DNA from: Chloroflexota bacterium
Lineage (GTDB): Bacteria > Chloroflexota > Anaerolineae > Promineifilales > Promineifilaceae
Direction: 5' to 3'
Length of the DNA: 63,266 nucleotides
Assembly (NCBI GenBank): GCA_018004935.1
Contig: JAGNBF010000003.1
Coordinates: forward strand, 91,230-154,495
Every line of letters begins with the position of its first letter. The stretch's first letter is position 1. This document shows, in pieces, positions 62,834 to 63,266 of the stretch. The notes below the pieces were generated by a model. It did not search any database. It was not told where the DNA came from and saw only the letters and a list, made by a program, of their open reading frames with translations. The position numbers and the translations under genes were made by a program.

Positions 62834-63266
62834 TGTTGGATTTCCCCTTTCCCTCGGGGATCGCGGGGGGCGGGGTCTTCTACCCAAACTGGCCCTTTTC
62901 TGGCCTCGTTTCAGATGCAGAGGGTTGCAGGGAATGATTTCTGGCGCTGTTGGATTTCCCCTTTCCCTCGGGGATCGCGGGGGGCGGGGTCTTTTGCCCA
63001 AACTGGCCCTTTTCTGGCCTCGTTTCAGATGCAGAGGGTTGCAGGGAATGATTTCTGGCGCTGTTGGATTTCCCCTTTCCCTCGGGGATCGCGGGGGGCG
63101 GGGTCTTCTACCCAAACTGGCCCTTTTCTGGCCTCGTTTCAGAGGCGGAAGGTTGCGGGGAATGTATTCTGGCGCTGTTGGATTTCCCCTTTCCCTCGGG
63201 GATCGCGGGGGGCGGGGTCTTTTGCCCAAACTGGCCCTTTTCTGGCCTCGTTTCAGATGCAGAGGG
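62832..63266. repeat. 114-bp tandem array, runs off the window
   Basis: GCTGTTGGATTTCCCCTTTC begins at 62832, 62946, 63060 and 63174, exactly 114 bases apart. The variant position alternates (GTCTTCTACC, GTCTTTTGCC, GTCTTCTACC, GTCTTTTGCC), so the true period is a 228-bp dimer. Because 114 is divisible by three, a long minus-strand frame stays open through it, but it has no recognisable protein content. Confidence 0.92.

Noticed and set aside
62681-63229. Minus-strand frame of 182 codons with 38-residue repeats
   Set aside because: The 114-bp tandem unit is divisible by three, so the frame stays open by chance; it begins in repeat DNA and has no ribosome site.
1-63266. tRNA, rRNA, transposase or integrase genes
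   Set aside because: Looked for T-arm-like motifs and DDE or tyrosine-recombinase signatures; none was convincing, so mobility of the repeats must depend on proteins encoded elsewhere.

Overview
The window looks like a chromosomal segment of a free-living bacterium, probably a member of the Chloroflexota (Anaerolineae or a related class). This rests on gene content and style, not on a marker gene. The style clues are a bacterial Elp3, lipoproteins with long Thr/Pro linkers, TagGH/Wzm-Wzt-type export, many short palindromic intergenic repeats and a moderate G+C background. No rRNA or tRNA gene, integrase, transposase or CRISPR array was recognised.

Layout. 1-11.7 kb is housekeeping and accessory metabolism: a PucR-type regulator, a class V aminotransferase, a sugar-nucleotide epimerase, a methylcrotonyl-CoA-type carboxyltransferase followed by a RamB/ScfR-like regulator, a HicAB toxin-antitoxin pair, Elp3, and a retropepsin-like gene broken by one stop codon. 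11.7-15.6 kb is dense in mobile-looking palindromic repeats around a GT4 glycosyltransferase and a Nudix hydrolase. 14.9-54.4 kb is a very large surface-polysaccharide locus. It opens with a NusG-family specialised elongation factor and a TPR protein. Next come an ABC exporter (Wzm/Wzt type), PLP aminotransferases, acetyltransferases, a NeuB-NeuC-NeuA nonulosonate cassette, two asparagine-synthase-like amidotransferases, one GT2 and seven GT4 glycosyltransferases, two methyltransferases, a polymerase/ligase, a CapK-like adenylating enzyme and WecB. A GC-richer block ends the locus: a DegT aminotransferase, an initiating phosphoglycosyltransferase, a WbpM/CapD-like 4,6-dehydratase, a nucleotidyltransferase and a second O-antigen-ligase-like protein. 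54.4-62.3 kb holds a TPR protein, a hypothetical protein, a TrmH-type rRNA methylase, a VanY-type lipoprotein, a large tandem array, a CapA-type lipoprotein, a small repeat-bearing lipoprotein and an aldo-keto reductase. The window ends inside a second tandem array.

How it works together. The locus has the classes needed to make activated sugars (epimerases, dehydratase, aminotransferases, NeuABC), start a lipid-linked chain (PglC-like PGT), extend it (GT2/GT4), decorate it (acetyl-, methyl- and amidotransferases), polymerise or ligate it (Wzy/WaaL-like) and export it (Wzm/Wzt). The NusG paralogue at the head is well placed to help RNA polymerase through a long operon.

Most unusual signals. 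(1) The octamer GCGGCCGC occurs about 62 times by eye in 63 kb, where about one is expected by chance. It lies in all three codon frames, on genes of both orientations and in non-coding DNA, and it is missing from three AT-rich stretches of the glycan locus (7.0, 9.4 and 4.7 kb). It behaves like the cyanobacterial HIP1 palindrome (GCGATCGC) but with a different sequence. (2) A family of intergenic elements keeps a fixed G/C-rich frame around a hairpin whose sequence differs between copies while pairing is kept; some copies have terminal inverted repeats, and others are amplified into a tandem array with a 335-bp higher-order period.
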